This document shows, one piece after another, positions 46,095 through 59,328 of a stretch of 64,000 bases of DNA (positions are counted from its first letter, which is position 1; each line of letters opens with the position of its first letter). The notes under the pieces are model-generated. The model saw only the letters and a program-made list of their open reading frames with translations. It ran no database searches and was not told where the DNA came from. Position numbers and translations under genes: made by a program. The DNA lies in NCBI GenBank assembly GCA_950022295.1, contig OX465596.1, positions 4,898,001 through 4,962,000 on the forward strand. Direction: 5' to 3'. The DNA is from Bromus sterilis (lineage: Eukaryota > Streptophyta > Magnoliopsida > Poales > Poaceae).

Positions 46095-47716
46095 TGATAC
46101 GTCCAAAATGTATCTATAATTTCTGCTTGCTCCATGCATGTTTTGTGTGATATTGCTATGATCTAGATACACTTTCATACACTTTTGATCATATTTGGAC
46201 TAACCTATTAACTCAGTGCACCCCAGTGCCAGTTCCTGTTTTCTGCTGTTTTTCTATTTCAGATTTCCCCCATATAAAAAGTGCCAGAAAAATTCCGGGA
46301 AAAATACAGGAAAAATCAGCGTACAGGAAGCTTCGCGAAGAGCCCGAGAGGGGCCAGAGGGGAGCCAGGGGGCCCAGGCGGCCACCCGGCGCGGCCCCAC
46401 CCCTGGCCACGCCAGGGGGCTCCTGGGGCCCCTAGTCCACCTCTGGATGCCCCCCTTCGCCTATTTATTCTCCGTCACGGGGAAACTCCGAAGACAGAAC
46501 CCTATTTCGCAAACTCGCCTCTGTTCCGCCGCCGCCGCGCTTCCGAGATCGGGAGCACCAGAAGACCTCTTCCCGGCACCCTGCCGGAGGGAGGATTGAC
46601 CTCCGGGAGTCTCCTCTCCACCATGGATGCTCCCCGGATGTCTTGTGAGTAGTTTTCCTTGGACCATGGGTCTGTGATCAGTAGCTATGTGATGTTCTCC
46701 TCCCCTCTTTGTTCTTCATGGTTTAGACCTCGTGAGCTGCCCTACATGATCGAGGCACTTTTTTAATATTTCTGCTGTTGCTATGCTGAGTTTGATGGGA
46801 TCTGATGGATTATGAGATTATGTTCAGATTGTGATAGAGTAATATATTTGGTTTTTATCTCTTATATTTTTGTTCCTAAGTAATTCTTGCATGTTCTCCG
46901 TTGCTGTTTATTGCTTTGGCCAAGTAGTAGGTAGTGACTCCAAGAGGGAACGTTGTGCTCGATTGTGGGTTCATGCCCCCCGATGACACGCTTGAGTGGC
47001 ACAAACATGAGTCTAGGGGATGTGTTGTTGCCACAAGGGGGAAAACAACGGTGCTTGTAACCGCGGTTACAAGGATTGTTTACTTTATGCAAAGTTCTTT
47101 TTAATGCAGTTGTCTGTTGCTTTGGGTTTACACTTTGGGTGGGGCTCGCAACTTAATACCAGCGAGATGTTCTGGATAGATATCTCAAGGTGGATGATTA
47201 GTAGTAGATGCAGTTGGATTACGGGCTACTTATTTTGGCGTACTGCCCGTGCTTTTGAACCTCTTCCTTTCTTTTGTAGCATAGTTAGCATTGCGGTGCG
47301 TTCATAATCCTGTCAATTGCCCTTCTGTAATTTGTTTACCTCGCATAGCAGTTTTATCATCTTTTGGGAGAGAGACATCACTAGTGAACTTCACGTATCC
47401 CGGTCCATATCCTTATTACTGTTTCCACGCTATATTTACTTTCCTGTTTTTACTTTCAATTGCTATCATTATCCCTTGTGTTTTACCCTTTGTGAACAAC
47501 AAGACCGGAGAGATTGACAACCTCTCTGAACTTCGTTGGGAACAAAGTTATCTGTGTCTGTGTGCAGGTCCACGTTAGTTGCGCCGCTGACACCTACTTA
47601 TCATCTCTGGAGTCCTACTGGAGACAAACCTTGGTATCTTCACCGAGGGAAACTTGCTGCTGCGCTACATCTTAACCTTCCACTTGGGGTAACCAACGAA
47701 GGGCGAGAAGCCATCA
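46095..47716 (+). repeat. 5' LTR of C
   Basis: 1622 bp. It has a GC-rich segment at 46330-46480 absent in part from the 3' LTR. Confidence 0.93.
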
Positions 47717-47726
47717 AGCGAATTTA

Positions 47727-47744
47727 TGGCGCCGTTGCCGGGGA
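47727..47744 (+). other. Primer binding site, tRNA-Asp (C)
   Basis: TGGCGCCGTTGCCGGGGA is complementary to the last 18 bases of plant tRNA-Asp, as known for Athila-lineage elements. It lies ten bases after the LTR. Confidence 0.88.
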
Positions 47745-47879
47745 CTCTGAGTGCTAAGATAGGGGAGTTGCACACTACCCTTTACCTTTGTTTTTTAGTC
47801 TTGTTAGTTTATCTTTCAGTTTTTTATCTTTGTGTCTTTTATCAAAAACTACAAAAAATCTGTCACACTTGCTGCTACT

Positions 47880-48872
47880 ATGGGTTCCACTGAAAACACC
47901 AAGTTGTGTGACTTCACTAGTCACAACAACCAAGACTTTATCTGTACTCCCATTGCCACACCTGCCACTTCAGCTACCTCTTATGAAATTAAACTTGCTT
48001 TGCTAAACCTTGTTATGAGAGATCAATTCTCTGGTGCTGGAGATGATGCTGCTTTACATTTGAACAATTTTGTTGAATTATGTGATATGCAAAAGTATAA
48101 AGAAGTAGAAGGTGATATTGTTAAGCTCAAGCTCTTTCCTTTCTCTTTAAGGGGAGATGCTAAAATCTGGTTTCAATCTTTGCCTAGGAATAGCATAGAT
48201 TCTTGGGATAAGTGCAAAGATGCTTTTATAGGGAAGTACTACCCACCTGCTAAAATTATCCAATTGAGGAGTAACATTATGAATTTTAAGCAATTGGATA
48301 ATGAACACGTTGCCCAAGCTTGGGAACGAATGAAATCTCTTGTTAAGAAATGCCCTACACATGGTTTGACTACCTGGATGGTTATCCAGACTTTTTATGC
48401 AGGCTTGAACTTTACCTCGCGGAACCTGTTAGATTCGGCCGCGGGAGGAACCTTTATGTCAACTACACTTGGTGCTGCCACGAAGCTTCTCAATGAGATG
48501 ATGACCAATTATTCTCAATGGCACACCGAACGCGCTCCAACAGGTAGGAAGGTAAACTTTGTCGAGGAAATTACCTCCCTCAATGAAAAAGTTGACTTAA
48601 TTATGTATCTACTTACCAAGCAACCCTCTATTGATCCCCATGATGTCCCTTTAAATTCTTTGGTTGCCCAAGAACAAGTAGATGTGAACTTTATTGCTAG
48701 AAACAACTTCAACAACAATGCTTATAGGGGAAATTTTGCTAGCAATCCTAGACCGTTTCCATCCAACTATGGGAACAAAAACACCTACCCTAGCAACAAG
48801 AACCCCTCTTCTGAATTAGAAAGCAGCTTAGAGACTTTATCACTACCCAAAAAGCCTTCAACAAAAATGTAG
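47880..48872 (+). CDS. Gag of element C
   Basis: The start is ATG 47880 (MGSTENTK), the first in-frame Met after the leader. Residues about 80-190 form the retrotransposon gag domain, with KLKLFPFSLRGDAKIWFQSL, WDKCKDAFIGKYYP and AWERMKSLVKKCPTHGL. An Asn-rich segment follows. The frame ends at 48872 because of a shift near 48820. The other frame carries the expected coiled continuation (KLAKIDNLSLKVESLALDIE) until a stop near 49012. The protein would form the particle shell. Confidence 0.8.
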   Translation: MGSTENTKLCDFTSHNNQDFICTPIATPATSATSYEIKLALLNLVMRDQFSGAGDDAALHLNNFVELCDMQKYKEVEGDIVKLKLFPFSLRGDAKIWFQSLPRNSIDSWDKCKDAFIGKYYPPAKIIQLRSNIMNFKQLDNEHVAQAWERMKSLVKKCPTHGLTTWMVIQTFYAGLNFTSRNLLDSAAGGTFMSTTLGAATKLLNEMMTNYSQWHTERAPTGRKVNFVEEITSLNEKVDLIMYLLTKQPSIDPHDVPLNSLVAQEQVDVNFIARNNFNNNAYRGNFASNPRPFPSNYGNKNTYPSNKNPSSELESSLETLSLPKKPSTKM

Positions 48873-49222
48873 AGGAGAAATTAGCTAAAATAGATAATCT
48901 CTCTTTGAAGGTAGAAAGCTTAGCCCTTGATATTGAGATGCTTAAAATTAGAACCTCTCCCCTTGAGGAGAATAAGGCCACTCCTATTAATTCTATCCAA
49001 TTACAAATTAATTAAAATATTAGGATGATGGCTAAACTCAAAGAAAGATGGGCTAGAGAAAAAGAGGAAGATGATAGAATTAAGAGCCTTCCTACACACC
49101 ACACAGTTTCGACTATCCAAATTGTTTAGGACACCCAAACTATTAGCACCCAATGCACTCCTAGTCCCGTTGGACCTATTAATGGTGATGCTAATACCTC
49201 AACCAAAGATGAAGAAACTCCT

Positions 49223-49915
49223 ATGAACATAGAGGGTTTCAAACAAGTGAGCCTAGATGACGCTACTACCACCTTTGATAGTAGTGATATTGATTTTGAT
49301 AGTTGCACCCTCTCAGAAGTTATTAGCTTGCTACACAAAATGTCTAGAGACCCCCACACTAGCACACTTAATCTTGCCTTCACGGAGCATATCACAAATG
49401 CTCTCATCAAAGCTAGGGTGGATAAGCTTAGAGTAGAAGCCTCCATACCTAGGAAGCTAGATGATGGTTGGGACCTTATGATCAAAATTAAATTGAATAA
49501 CTTCTCTTGCTATGCTTTATATGATGTTGGAGCTAGTACCTCTGTTATGCCCAAAAGAATATTTGATATGTTTGAATTGAAGCCTTTTGAGCCTTGTTCT
49601 TTTGGTGTTCGTCTTGTTGATTCTTCCGTAAAGAAACCTTTGGGGAAGATCAACGATGTTCTTATCGTTGTCAATGACAACTATGTTCCCGTTGATTTTA
49701 TTGTTATGAATATAGAGTGTGAACCTTTGTGTCCAATTATTTTGGGACGTCCTTTTCTTCGCACCGTTGGTGCGGTTATTGAGATGAAAGAGGGGAATAT
49801 AAAATTCCAATTCCCATTCAAAAAGGGGATGGAACACTTCCCTAGAAAGAAAATCAAGTTACCTTTTGAGTCCGTTACACGGGCTAGTTATTCTCTTTCT
49901 CTTGATAAAACTTGA
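49223..49915 (+). pseudogene. Protease part of element C
   Basis: The frame is separated from gag by a frameshift (about 48820) and stops near 49012 and 49126. It begins with an acidic linker (MNIEGFKQVSLDD). The retropepsin core has CYALYDVGASTSVMP with the catalytic Asp, and LGRPFLRTVGAVIEM. It ends with TGA at 49913-49915. The preceding shifts mean it cannot be made as one Gag-Pro protein without recoding. Confidence 0.75.
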
Positions 49916-51305
49916 TTCTTCTTTTGCATCATGCCTAGCTAATGGCTTTAAAGAAGCGCTTTCGGGAGGCAGCCCGCAACGAATTTAGGTGTTTGTTTTT
50001 GCTTTTTGTTGTGTCTTGATGTTTGTTACTACTGTAGCAACATCATTGTATCTTTATTTTTCAGCTTTGTGCCAAGTTATAGCCTCTTACGGCAAGGGAA
50101 GTAAAAGTTGTGACGTGCTGTCCATAAAACAGATTCTGTCCTCGTGACCAGAAAAATTCCATAAAAATCCCAGTTCATCTTTTTGAGCTGAAATTTTTAC
50201 ACAGCATGCCCTATACAATTAAGAAAATTTCGTATGTTCTGAGTTTTTTTATTTGAGTTGCAAAAGTATCCCTAAAAAATTCTTTACTGCCTGCTGTTCT
50301 GTTTTTCACAGATTCTGCCACGTTTTGTCTCTCCTAACTTTTGCAAACATTAAGCTTGCTTTTTCTTTGCAAAAACCTTTTGGCACTCTTGAGAAACAGT
50401 AGATCTTCAAGAATATCTTTATATCCAGTGGGGAAAAATTATTTTATTAAGGGGACTAACCTCTCTAATCAGCTTATGATGAGTTATGTATGAAGGGAGT
50501 TTTCAAGTGTGCGATGGAAGATGATGAAAGAAGATCCATGAGTGTCAAGCGCTCAATCTTGGGGATGCCCCCATGAATCCACAATAAATATTCAAGGAGA
50601 CTCAAGCGTCTAAGCTTGGGGATGCCCCCATGCATCCCCTTCTCCATCAACAATCATCAGTTCGTCCTTCGTCTCACTATATTTGTATCACTTCATGCGT
50701 TATGTGCTATGCTTGGAGCGTCTCGCTCTTAGGTTTTATTTTTAGTTTTCTTTAGCTTTTCTTGCTGTCATAACAAGTTAGATCCCATCTTACTTTGTGT
50801 GGGAGAGAAACACGCTCCACTTTCAAAATCTAGAACACATCATAGGATTTTTCCTGCTTATCTTTTTGTTGTTGTGTGTTCTTTATCTTTTCGTAGCTAC
50901 TGCCATGTTTAGTTTTAGTCTTAGTTTGTCTTTAGCAAGAGCCTTGGATTTTGTTTAGTTTGTTGCTGGAACTCTTTTTAGTTTCATGTTTATCTTTTTA
51001 AAGAGAGTTGGTTGTTGCACTGAGTAGTGTCTTGTCTTGAAAGTAGGTAATTGAGGTTGCTATTTAATTTTAGTAGTAACTTGCAATAGTTTTGAAGTAT
51101 TGATGTGAGTAATGTTTGAAATTTTGGTGTCAAGAGCTCTAGCCTATTAGTGATAGGTTTCGTATTTTGGGCAATCCGTGTTTATTTTCAAAACCTACAA
51201 AACTAGTTGAGAACTCTAGCTGCTAGATGGATCACTAATCTTTGGAGGGATCGAATATTAGAGAACACTCACGTACCATGAGTCGAGGATGCGCAAGGAT
51301 AACCA

Positions 51306-53062
51306 TGTTGTGGCTCGCAGCATAAAACACAAATTTTTCTAACTAGCGTTCCCATAACCCAAGATCTAGCTAGCCGTATTACCGTAACGGACAGTAGTGC
51401 GGAAATAACATACCTCGGGGTGTAGTCCGTTGCGCGGGAAACGTTCCCGCAAACGTGGTTGATGTAGCCGATCAAGTTTCACAGCCCCCTGGCTGTGTTG
51501 AGAACCCGGATGGGTGTAGTGCCACACGTGCAGCACCTCGTAGTACTCGCACACGTACGAGACTCGATGACGACCTCCGTTCTCCGATCCAGCGGAGGGG
51601 GCGGAAGCAGACCTCCGGACGGAGCTTTGGCAGCACGACGGCCTCCGATTCTAGCAGAGAAGCCTCAATTCCACTATAGACTCACACTAGGGAGTCCACC
51701 GTGGAAGAGACAAGAGAGGGGAGGAGACCGGAGAAAACCGATCTCAATTCGGAGTTATATTTATTTTCTCACGAATTTCTGTGTATTAATTATGTGCACC
51801 CTGCCCATCTATATATAGGCTGAGGGGAGGGAGTCAACCCTCCTCCCTTAGCAATGTGGGACTAAACCCTTTGCTAAGGGGGGAGTGGCCGGCCAAGGGG
51901 GGAGAGGGGGCGCACCCCTCATGGGCCCTAGGGCCCATGGCGCCTCCCCCCCCTTTTCTTTTTCTTTTTCCCTTTTTTTATTTTCCCCTAATGGGCCTTT
52001 TTCTCCACTAAGGCCCATAGCACATATTAATTAGAAATAAAATGATTTTAATTATTAATTCAATTAATTAATAACTAAAACATATTATTCCATCTCCCGG
52101 TGCTCCGGAAACCCTTCCGGCTCACTCCGAACTTGTTTCGGTTCAATACGGTACTTCTCCGATATTGTTTCCTTTATTCTCTGGTTGCTCCGATGGTTCC
52201 GAAAAGGTCTCTGATTTCATCGAGCCCTTAAGTGTGTTACCCTACGGTCCGAGAACACTCCAGTCATGACCTCGCAGAGGCTATGGTCAATGATCATCAG
52301 CGGGACCTGGATGCCCATAATGACCCCTGTGCATTCCGGATATCAACACCGATTGGACCTTACGCCGTATAACATTCCCTTTGTCAGCGATACTGGATTG
52401 TTCCGAGATTCGATCAATGACATCCTATGTCTGGTTCAACCTTGTTCCGAACTAAATCCTCATTCACTCGTTTCCGTGATATTCATCCCCGTGACCTAGT
52501 CACACGCTGCGCAGCTTTACGGATGGAATCTCACCGAGTGGGCCCTGAGTATCTATCCATCATATGGATTGACAAATCCCGCTCTTGTAAACAATACTCC
52601 TCAACGTATCTCCACGGAATACCTAAGATACAACCGTTATGACCCGCATATTTCAGTCAGGTGGTGGGATGTAAGTCAAAGCATCCGGGAAGATAGTGAT
52701 TATGCACGTACTCACGGTCAAAGGAACGGTCTACCACGTTCTGTAATTACAACACTGAACCTTCATAAGATTTGATCATGCTATAATGCTTTCTTTGGGT
52801 AATGTTCATCACGTCACTTAACCAGTGAGGTGACCTCATAGTCAAGAGACTTAATTGTCCATGATCGCGAAACCACGATCATCATGTTGACCATGAACTA
52901 GTTATCGATGTAGAGGCTAACTAGGAACTCTGGGGTTTCTATACCACACCTGTATCATTGTTTCACTGACACAGTTCTAGCACGGTATGAAACTGGTTAT
53001 GAACTTGCTTAGATATATTGGAATAATCATATATTATTTGCCTCTAGAGCATATATCCAACA
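51306..53062 (-). repeat. 3' LTR of D
   Basis: On the minus strand it starts TGTTGGATATATGCTC and ends CGAGCCACAACA. The start resembles BARE/Angela LTRs. A TATATATAG-type box lies near 51810-51818. Confidence 0.9.
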
Positions 53063-55005
53063 GTCTCCCACTTGCACTAGAGTGCTAATAATCTAGCCGC
53101 ATTTTTCCGATCATAATCATCTTATCACATAAGTGTTTCATTGATCATGCATGCTCATGGAAGAGGGTTCGTCAACGAACTGCACCAATTCAGATTCGTA
53201 TGTTTCCTTTGCAACTGGTCCAGGTCAAAATCTCTTTTGACATACCACTCATTATCATATAATGGTTGGATATAAGTTTCGCGGGAGAGTGAGACTATTA
53301 TTTCACAGTATCCTCCAATGACCTCTTGGTTCAGTCTTTAGAAGACTCATCCATAGTCATATATACTGGGAAATACACTCAGCCAGAAGTCCAATACTTC
53401 TAACGCTAAACTTTTATCCATACGTCTACTTTCTTAAGTAGTATTATGTTTGTAGTACCGTGAATTTTGCTCACGTTTCTTTCATGTCTTTGGTGATGTC
53501 TCTAATTCCATATAGACCCATAATATGGCTTGCAATTGTAATCTTGCATTACATTCAAGTCTATTATCCTTTCTATATTTTAGAGAATGGTCCTCAGTAT
53601 GCCTCTCTATACTGAAATCATGGACTTTATTCAGATTCTGTGTTTTACTCCTAAAGCACATCGGAATCTGTTCTTCTTCCAAGAACTTTTGAGTCATTCT
53701 GTTGTTGGATTCACAATGCATGTTATATGGTAGAATCATATGTCAAGAACATATAAGATCACATGTCCAGTACATGGTGCATCTCTATTCTTCCATCAAG
53801 ACATTGCTTGTGATATTTTGGATTTCATCCATTATATAATTTCTAGCCACAAGAACCTGTTTCTTGTCTAGAAGATTATTCCAACCTTCACTTCGTTTCA
53901 TTATCCGTATCTTAATCTACTCATATAGATTTCAACGTGTAATGTGTTGGTATTTCATATAAAAGAAGATTCTTGCAATCTTGTATTTTATTTGCCTTAT
54001 GTTCTATATATATCATAATTCACATATGTATATGAGACGATTCTCTATATACACAATCAATGCATATCCATATATATACACATGAGATCATTCTTCACAC
54101 ATATCAATGCATATATGTTTGAGACAATGATCATGCTCCCACTCAAATATATCCATCATATACTCATATATTTGTGGTTCAGCTTTCATCAAGTCATTCT
54201 ATTGTTCACTATGTCTCACATAATGACAAAGCTTCCAAAGCTCCCACTCAGAAAAATTCCCTCTGCATTCCAAGTTTCCGGGAAGTCTTCAAAGCTCCCA
54301 CTCAGTTTCATGAAACTGCAGGCCCACTCAATATTTTGGTCATCACAAAATCACTTGATCAAATCAAGGTTGAGGGTTCCTGTCTTGAGGTACTATAGTC
54401 CATCCTTTTAATGAAGTAACCTTCGTCATGCCCTTTGCAATTCTCTTTCAAATCCCAATTTGACTGAGATGGAATTTCAGGCTATGGTCCATCGTAGTGT
54501 AAATGAAATATTTTATTGATTAAAGCATTCCTACGTTTCCGTAGTCAATCACCATTGAACTTTGGTCATAACCAAATAATGCCTTATGTCCATTACATTA
54601 TTCTCAATAACTCTCCAGTTTGTCGAGAATATGAAATAACCGATTTATTCACAGGACGTGAGCCATCCTTGATGTAACTCAATATTATTTCATTTCTCCT
54701 CGTGTTCTAGGCTACCATCATTCCTTTGTGTCTTCAAGCAATATTATTCCCTATTGTTTTATTAAGAAGACTCATGATTATTGTTCTGTACAGAACGTAT
54801 TCATGATAACCTTCTAAATTCAACAATGGCTTCAACTCATATACCAAGATCAATCATCTTTGGCATATCCTTCCTTATGCAGTGTCATTACAGCGGAACA
54901 TGCTTCCGTTGCAATACTCTGATATTCTGAAGGCAAGGTCCAATACCTTGGTCAAAGTTTCCATTATCTCCCATTGGATCCGTGTCGAGAGACTTTTCTC
55001 GTATT

Positions 55006-56330
55006 ACCGATCTCAATTCGGAGTTATATTTATTTTCTCACGAATTTCTGTGTATTAATTATGTGCACCCTGCCCAGCTATATATAGGCTGAGGGGAGGG
55101 AGTCAACCCTCCTCCCTTAGCAATGTGGGACTAAACCCTTTGCTAAGGGGGGAGTGGCTGGCCAAGGGGGGAGAGGGGGCGCACCCCTCATGGGCCCTAG
55201 GGCCCATGGCGCCTCCCCCCCCTTTTCTTTTTCTTTTTCCCTTTTTTTATTTTCCCCTAATGGGCCTTTTTCTCCACTAAGGCCCATAGCACATATTAAT
55301 TAGAAATAAAATGATTTTAATTATTAATTCAATTAATTAATAACTAAAACATATTATTCCATCTCCCGGTGCTCCGGAAACCCTTCCGGCTCACTCCGAA
55401 CTTGTTTCGGTTCAATACGGTACTTCTCCGATATTGTTTCCTTTATTCTCTGGTTGCTCCGATGGTTCCGAAAAGGTCTCTGATTTCATCGAGCCCTTAA
55501 GTGTGTTACCCTACGGTCCGAGAACACTCCAGTCATGACCTCGCAGAGGCTATGGTCAATGATCATCAGCGGGACCTGGATGCCCATAATGACCCCTGTG
55601 CATTCCGGATATCAACACCGATTGGACCTTACGCCGTATAACATTCCCTTTGTCAGCGATACTGGATTGTTCCGAGATTCGATCAATGACATCCTATGTC
55701 TGGTTCAACCTCGTTCCGAACTAATCCTTATTCACTCGTTCCCGTGATATTCATCCCCGTGACCTAGTCACACGCTGCGCAGCTTTATGGATGGAATCTC
55801 ACCGAGTGGGCCCCGAGTATCTATCCATTATATGGATTGACAAATCCCGCTCTTGTAAACAATACTCCTCAACGTACCTCCACGGAATACCTAAGATACA
55901 ACCGTTATGACCCGCATATTTCAGTCAGGTGGTGGGATGTAAGTCAAAGCATCCGGGAAGATAGTGATTATGCACGTACTCACGGTCAAAGGAACGGTCT
56001 ACCACGTTCTGTAATTACAACACTGAACCTTCATAAGATTTGATCATGCTGTAATGCTTACTTTGGGTAATGTTCATCACGTCACTTAACTAGTGAGGTG
56101 ACCTCATAGTCAAGAGACTTAATTGTCCATGATCGCGAAACCACGATCATCATGTTGACCATGAACTAGTTATCGATGTAGAGGCTAACTAGGAACTCTG
56201 GGGTTTCTATACCACACCTGCATCATTGTTTCACTGATGCAGTTCTAGCACGGTATGAAACTGGTTATGAACTTGCTTAGATATATTGGAATAATCATAT
56301 ATTATTTGCCTCTAGAGCATATATCCAACA
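55006..56330 (-). repeat. 5' LTR of D, truncated
   Basis: 1325 bp nearly identical to 51737-53062. The deletion joint at 55005/55006 lies before ACCGATCTC. Confidence 0.9.
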
Positions 56331-57770
56331 AACCAAACCCCCATACACTCCTCCTCGGGGTACTTGTCTCTTTGTGAACCTCCTTATTAGATTGAGAGTT
56401 ACCGATAATAAGTGCATGAGTTCTTCGGACTAATGTAAGTATTGAAAGTTGACACTGCCACCTTCCCATATTTTTGCTAGCCTCTCCCGTGCCGTGCATT
56501 GCCTTCTTCTCACTCCGAGAGTTGGTGTCCACCTTCGCCGGTACATCCAAACCCTTGACATGATACGCTCTGTCATCATAAACCTCTTTATATCTTTCCT
56601 CAAAACAGCCACCATACCGACCTATCAAGGCATTTCCATAGCCTTTCCGAGATATATTGCCATGCAACATCCACCTCTTCATGACTTGATCTTCATGTCA
56701 TTCATGTTCCTGCTACACTGGCAGCGACATACATTGCACACATCATGATAGTTACATCTTCTTTATGATTTTGAGTACCTTGTAAAGTGTGAAAGATCTC
56801 CTTTACCTTCTTGTAAAATAGAGTGTTGCCCTTAAGTGAGGAAAAGATCCCAAATTGGACACAATAAAAGATCCCAAAGAGGACAAATGAGAGTTAAATA
56901 GAAAGATCCATTGAGGCCACAAAAAAATACAAAAAAATAGAAAAAAGAGAAAAAGAAATAAAAAGAGAGAAAGGGGCAACACTACTATCCTTTTGAGAGA
57001 TCCACACTAGTACTCCCTTTATATCCTTGTACTCCATAGAGATGATCATTATGCATATAGCTATGTGGGGACCTTCACACTATAGAACTTGGCTTGCATA
57101 TTCCAAGGATGAGCCTCCTCAAACGAGCTCTAGGTCTTCATGAGCGAGCAAGTTAGACGCACCCCACTAGTTCCATTGGAGAGCTTCTTAGCTCGTATGT
57201 GCATCCGTTGCATGGCAATCCCTACTCCTCACATCATATCTATCATTTGGCATCTCTTGCCTATGATTGTCCTCATTGATGTGAGCCTTTCTCATCCTTT
57301 TTGTCTTCCTCCTCCACCTTATTTCTCTCTTTTCCATCCTAAGTGTCAACTCTCGTGCTTACGATCATCCATTGCATGAGTGCTCAAAATATCAAAAATG
57401 AGTGGATCAAATTGAATTGTACCTGGCTAGTGGTCTGGGTACGAGTCAAGATAAGATTCCAAAGAGGACCAAGTGTGAAAATTTAGTAGATTGAGTTCTC
57501 AACACAAATATACGTTTTTCTCGTATTCCCTATCCCCTTTCTCGCACTCAAACACCATTTGGAGACATTCGAGTCACGGACAGCGTGAGCTCTTGCACCT
57601 AATGTTCTTTTGTTACTTGTCTCAATGCTAATATAGACTCTTGCATGTTATGACTTGAATTGAATCTCTGACCTTGATTGCTTTACTTTTCAAAGTTCTT
57701 TTATGGTTGCTAGCATGTCACCACAGAAATTATGATGTTATCATTTACCTACTCGAGGACGAGCAGGAAT

Positions 57771-57785
57771 TAAGCTTGGGGATGT
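57771..57785 (+). other. Polypurine tract of C
   Basis: TAAGCTTGGGGATGT lies directly before the 3' LTR. Confidence 0.8.
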
Positions 57786-59327
57786 TGATACGTCCAAAAC
57801 GTATCTATAATTTCTGCTTGCTCCATGCATGTTTTGTGTGATATTTCTATGATCTAGATACACTTTCATACACTTTTGATCATATTTGGACTAACCTATT
57901 AACTCAGTGCAACCCAGTGCCAGTTCCTATTTTCTGTTGTTTTCTATTTCAGTTTTCCCCCATATAAAAAGTGCCAGAAAAATTCTGGGAAAAATCAGCG
58001 TACAGGAAGCTTCGCGAAGAGCCCGAGAGGGGCCAGGGACCCCTGGTCCACCTCTGGCTGCCCCCCTTCGCCTATTTATTCTCCGTCACGGGGAAACTCC
58101 GAAAACAGAACCGTATTTCGCAAACTCGCCTCTGTTCCGCCGCCGCCGCGCTTCCGAGATCAGGAGCACCAGAAGACCTCTTCCCGGTACCCTGCCGGAG
58201 GGAGGATTGACCTCCGGGAGTCTCCTCTCCACCATGGATGCTCCCAGGATGTCTTGTGAGTAGTTTTCCTTTGACCATGGGTTCGTGATCAGTAGCTATG
58301 TGATGTTCTACTCCCCTCTTTGTTCTTCATGGTTTAGACCTCGTGAGCTGCCCTACATGATCGAGGCACTTTTTTAATATTTCTGCTGTTGCTATGCTGA
58401 GTTTGATGGGATCTGATGGATTATGAGATTATGTTCAGATTGTGATAGAGTAATATATTTGGTTTTTATCTCTTATATTTTTGTTCCTAAGTAATTCTTG
58501 CATGTTCTCCGTTGCTGTTTATTGCTTTGGCCAAGTAGTAGGTAGTGACTCCAAGAGGGAACGTTGTGCTCGATTGTGGGTTCATGCCCCCCGATGACAC
58601 GCTTGAGTGACAGAAACATGAGTTTAGGGGATCTGTCGTTGCCACAAGGGGGAAAACAACGGTGCTTGTAACCGCGGTTACAAGGATTGTTTACTTTATG
58701 CAAAGTTATTTTTAATGCAGTTGTCTGTTGCTTTGGGTTTACACTTTGGGTGGGGCTCGCAACTTAATACCAGTGAGATGTTCTGGATAGATATGTCAAG
58801 GTGGACGATTAGTAGTAGATGCAGTTGGATTACGGTCTACTTATTTTGGCGTACTGCCCGTGCTTTTGAACCTTTTCCTTTCTTTTGTAGCATAGTTAGC
58901 ATTGCGGTGCGTTCATAATCTTGTCAATTGCCCTTCTGTAATTTGTTCACCTCGCATAGCAGTTTTATCGTCTTTTGGGAGAGAGACATCACTAGTGAAC
59001 TTCACGTATCCCGGTCCATATCCTTATTACTGTTTCCATGCTATATTTAGTTTCCTATTTTTACTTTCAATTGCTATCATTATCCCTTGTGTTTTACCTT
59101 TTGTGAACAACAAGACCGGAGAGATTGACAACCTCTCTGAACTTCGTTGGGAACAAAGTTATTTGTGTCTGTGTGCAGGTCCACGTCAGTTGCGCCGCTG
59201 ACACCTACTTATCATCTCTGGAGTCCTACTGGAGACAAACCTTGGTATCTTCACCGAGAGAATCTTGCTGCTGCGCTACATCTTAACCTTCCACTTGGGG
59301 TAACCAACGAAGGGAGAGAAGCCATCA
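57786..59327 (+). repeat. 3' LTR of C
   Basis: 1542 bp, TGATACGTCC ... AGCCATCA, followed by the target duplication CATGG. Confidence 0.93.
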
Positions 59328-59328
59328 C

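Larger units (their letters stand above)
51306..56330 (-). mobile_element. Copia element D, minus strand, internally deleted
   Basis: Reversed LTRs end CCAACA and are flanked by AACCA (51301-51305 and 56331-56335). The 3' LTR is 51306-53062 (1757 bp). The 5' LTR keeps only 55006-56330 because its last 430 bases, the primer site and the start of the interior are gone. The tract GTCTCCCACTT (53063-53073, reading AAGTGGGAGAC on the minus strand) adjoins the 3' LTR. The remaining interior (53074-55005) is AT-rich and I find no intact pol. Confidence 0.9.
49916..57770 (+). other. 3' UTR of C in two parts (49916-51305 and 56336-57770)
   Basis: It is non-coding and corresponds to 790-3705 of F. Hairpin repeats lie near 50557-50640. 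Element D interrupts it at 51306-56330. An A-rich AGAAAAAGAAATAAAAAGAG stretch near 56945 is shared with F. No gene is seen. Confidence 0.75.
46095..59327 (+). mobile_element. Non-autonomous Athila-like element C, complete, with Copia D inside
   Basis: LTRs of 1622 and 1542 bp (TGATACGTCC ... AGCCATCA) are flanked by CATGG at 46090-46094 and 59328-59332. Removing C and one CATGG restores the RNase H frame of A. Inside are a tRNA-Asp primer site, gag, protease and a long 3' UTR. There is no polymerase or integrase, so other elements must supply them. The size difference between LTRs is mainly a gap of about 70 bases in the 3' copy near 58040. Confidence 0.95.
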
